Made by a program: the position numbers and the translations under genes
Part shown: positions 7,901-10,000 of the stretch, one piece after another
Layout: every line of letters starts with the position of its first letter
Position numbering within the stretch: the first letter of the stretch is position 1
Origin: Apostichopus japonicus
Taxonomy: Eukaryota > Echinodermata > Holothuroidea > Aspidochirotida > Stichopodidae
Direction of reading: 5' to 3'
Assembly (NCBI RefSeq): GCF_037975245.1
Contig: NW_027288854.1
Span: forward strand, 1 to 10,000
Length of the DNA: 10,000 nt
The notes under the pieces: generated by a model
Told to the model about the DNA's origin: nothing
The model's input: only the letters and a program-made list of their open reading frames with translations
Database searches by the model: none

Positions 7901-10000
7901 TACGAGCTGATGATCGAGACTCTCTTTTGCATCCCTGGTTCGAACCCCGGGTGATGACGTCTTTTGCCGATCTTTTACAGCAAGTGCCTACACGGGGAGC
8001 TGTAAGTATTAGTTAATCCACCTAATATCTCAGTCCAAACAGTGGCGCGATGGCTTGGCGCACTGTACGAGCTGATGATCGAGACTCTCTTTTGCATCCC
8101 TGGTTCGAACCCCGGGTGATGACGTCTTTTGCCGATCTTTTACAGCAAGTGCCTACACGGGGAGCTGTAAGTATTAGTTAATCCACCTAATATCTCAGTC
8201 CAAACAGTGGCGCGATGGCTTGGCGCACTGTACGAGCTGATGATCGAGACTCTCTTTTGCATCCCTGGTTCGAACCCCGGGTGATGACGTCTTTTGCCGA
8301 TCTTTTACAGCAAGTGCCTACACGGGGAGCTGTAAGTATTAGTTAATCCACCTAATATCTCAGTCCAAACAGTGGCGCGATGGCTTGGCGCACTGTACGA
8401 GCTGATGATCGAGACTCTCTTTTGCATCCCTGGTTCGAACCCCGGGTGATGACGTCTTTTGCCGATCTTTTACAGCAAGTGCCTACACGGGGAGCTGTAA
8501 GTATTAGTTAATCCACCTAATATCTCAGTCCAAACAGTGGCGCGATGGCTTGGCGCACTGTACGAGCTGATGATCGAGACTCTCTTTTGCATCCCTGGTT
8601 CGAACCCCGGGTGATGACGTCTTTTGCCGATCTTTTACAGCAAGTGCCTACACGGGGAGCTGTAAGTATTAGTTAATCCACCTAATATCTCAGTCCAAAC
8701 AGTGGCGCGATGGCTTGGCGCACTGTACGAGCTGATGATCGAGACTCTCTTTTGCATCCCTGGTTCGAACCCCGGGTGATGACGTCTTTTGCCGATCTTT
8801 TACAGCAAGTGCCTACACGGGGAGCTGTAAGTATTAGTTAATCCACCTAATATCTCAGTCCAAACAGTGGCGCGATGGCTTGGCGCACTGTACGAGCTGA
8901 TGATCGAGACTCTCTTTTGCATCCCTGGTTCGAACCCCGGGTGATGACGTCTTTTGCCGATCTTTTACAGCAAGTGCCTACACGGGGAGCTGTAAGTATT
9001 AGTTAATCCACCTAATATCTCAGTCCAAACAGTGGCGCGATGGCTTGGCGCACTGTACGAGCTGATGATCGAGACTCTCTTTTGCATCCCTGGTTCGAAC
9101 CCCGGGTGATGACGTCTTTTGCCGATCTTTTACAGCAAGTGCCTACACGGGGAGCTGTAAGTATTAGTTAATCCACCTAATATCTCAGTCCAAACAGTGG
9201 CGCGATGGCTTGGCGCACTGTACGAGCTGATGATCGAGACTCTCTTTTGCATCCCTGGTTCGAACCCCGGGTGATGACGTCTTTTGCCGATCTTTTACAG
9301 CAAGTGCCTACACGGGGAGCTGTAAGTATTAGTTAATCCACCTAATATCTCAGTCCAAACAGTGGCGCGATGGCTTGGCGCACTGTACGAGCTGATGATC
9401 GAGACTCTCTTTTGCATCCCTGGTTCGAACCCCGGGTGATGACGTCTTTTGCCGATCTTTTACAGCAAGTGCCTACACGGGGAGCTGTAAGTATTAGTTA
9501 ATCCACCTAATATCTCAGTCCAAACAGTGGCGCGATGGCTTGGCGCACTGTACGAGCTGATGATCGAGACTCTCTTTTGCATCCCTGGTTCGAACCCCGG
9601 GTGATGACGTCTTTTGCCGATCTTTTACAGCAAGTGCCTACACGGGGAGCTGTAAGTATTAGTTAATCCACCTAATATCTCAGTCCAAACAGTGGCGCGA
9701 TGGCTTGGCGCACTGTACGAGCTGATGATCGAGACTCTCTTTTGCATCCCTGGTTCGAACCCCGGGTGATGACGTCTTTTGCCGATCTTTTACAGCAAGT
9801 GCCTACACGGGGAGCTGTAAGTATTAGTTAATCCACCTAATATCTCAGTCCAAACAGTGGCGCGATGGCTTGGCGCACTGTACGAGCTGATGATCGAGAC
9901 TCTCTTTTGCATCCCTGGTTCGAACCCCGGGTGATGACGTCTTTTGCCGATCTTTTACAGCAAGTGCCTACACGGGGAGCTGTAAGTATTAGTTAATCCA
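4863..10000. repeat. Variant-free block of about 31 copies
   Basis: I found no substitution or indel over this final 5.1 kb, which ends with a truncated copy (9901-10000) that is cut only by the window edge. A second long clean block lies at 878-4737. There is no gene or other feature here apart from the monomer elements described for the first copies. Confidence 0.85.

Larger units (their letters stand above)
1..10000. repeat. 165-bp tandem satellite array, 60.6 copies
   Basis: The same 165-bp monomer repeats head to tail across the whole window. The word TCTCTTTTGC recurs at 1, 166, 331, 496, 661 and then in constant register (1321, 1981 ... 9901), so no copy has gained or lost a base. There are 60 full copies and a 100-bp partial one. 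By hand count the monomer has 42 C and 41 G (about 50% G+C), with an AT-rich valley at monomer 81-110 (8 of 30 bases G+C). Only six substitutions were seen. The array continues past both edges, so its full size and flanks are unknown. Each monomer contains a tRNA-like segment, which points to a eukaryotic satellite derived from a tRNA gene or a tRNA-type SINE. The homogeneity implies recent amplification, strong gene conversion or unequal exchange, or consensus smoothing during assembly. Confidence 0.99.

Noticed and set aside
1-10000. CRISPR array.
   Set aside because: There are no variable spacers; the entire 165-bp unit is conserved, so repeats and spacers cannot be distinguished.

Overview
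The whole window is one uninterrupted head-to-tail tandem array. The monomer is exactly 165 bp. Sixty complete copies run from 1 to 9900, followed by the first 100 bp of a 61st copy (9901-10000). I see no indel, no foreign insertion and no flanking unique sequence. Reading by eye, I found only six single-base differences from consensus, at four monomer positions. They are 164 and 329 (the same change in copies 1 and 2), 778 and 4738 (the same change in copies 5 and 29), 877 (copy 6) and 4862 (copy 30). The last ~5.1 kb is invariant. I find no protein-coding gene, rRNA, CRISPR array or insertion sequence.

The monomer (about 50% G+C by hand count) has recognisable anatomy. Monomer position 1 is taken as window base 1. 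A tRNA-like segment spans the junction of each copy with the next. It has an A-box-like element at monomer 123-133 and a perfect B box / T-loop motif (GGTTCGAACCC) at 17-27 of the next copy. T4 runs that could stop RNA polymerase III follow at 42-45 and 53-56. The D-arm hairpin and T-arm are recognisable. The acceptor stem does not pair and no convincing anticodon arm forms. This is therefore a decayed, tRNA-derived sequence of the kind found at the head of SINEs, not a functional tRNA gene. The rest of the monomer carries two abutting inverted repeats (55-85 and 86-108). The first places an AG and a GTAAGT around a 21-nt segment, so it looks like a micro-exon.

The internal pol III promoter architecture, the SINE-like head, the ~165-bp chromatosome-scale period and the homogenised array all point to a eukaryotic satellite, probably centromeric, pericentromeric or another heterochromatic block. 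I cannot name the species or match a known satellite family from memory. CpG is not depleted (10 per monomer against about 10.4 expected from base composition), which argues against long residence in a heavily CpG-methylated genome.

If it is transcribed, each monomer could give a short (~100 nt) pol III RNA, or the array could be read through as a repetitive RNA folding into a hairpin series. Both are inferences. The most notable features are the tRNA-derived origin with a preserved B box in every copy, the extended D-arm hairpin, the recurrent variant that lengthens that hairpin, and an internal TGATGA...TCTTTTGC duplication.
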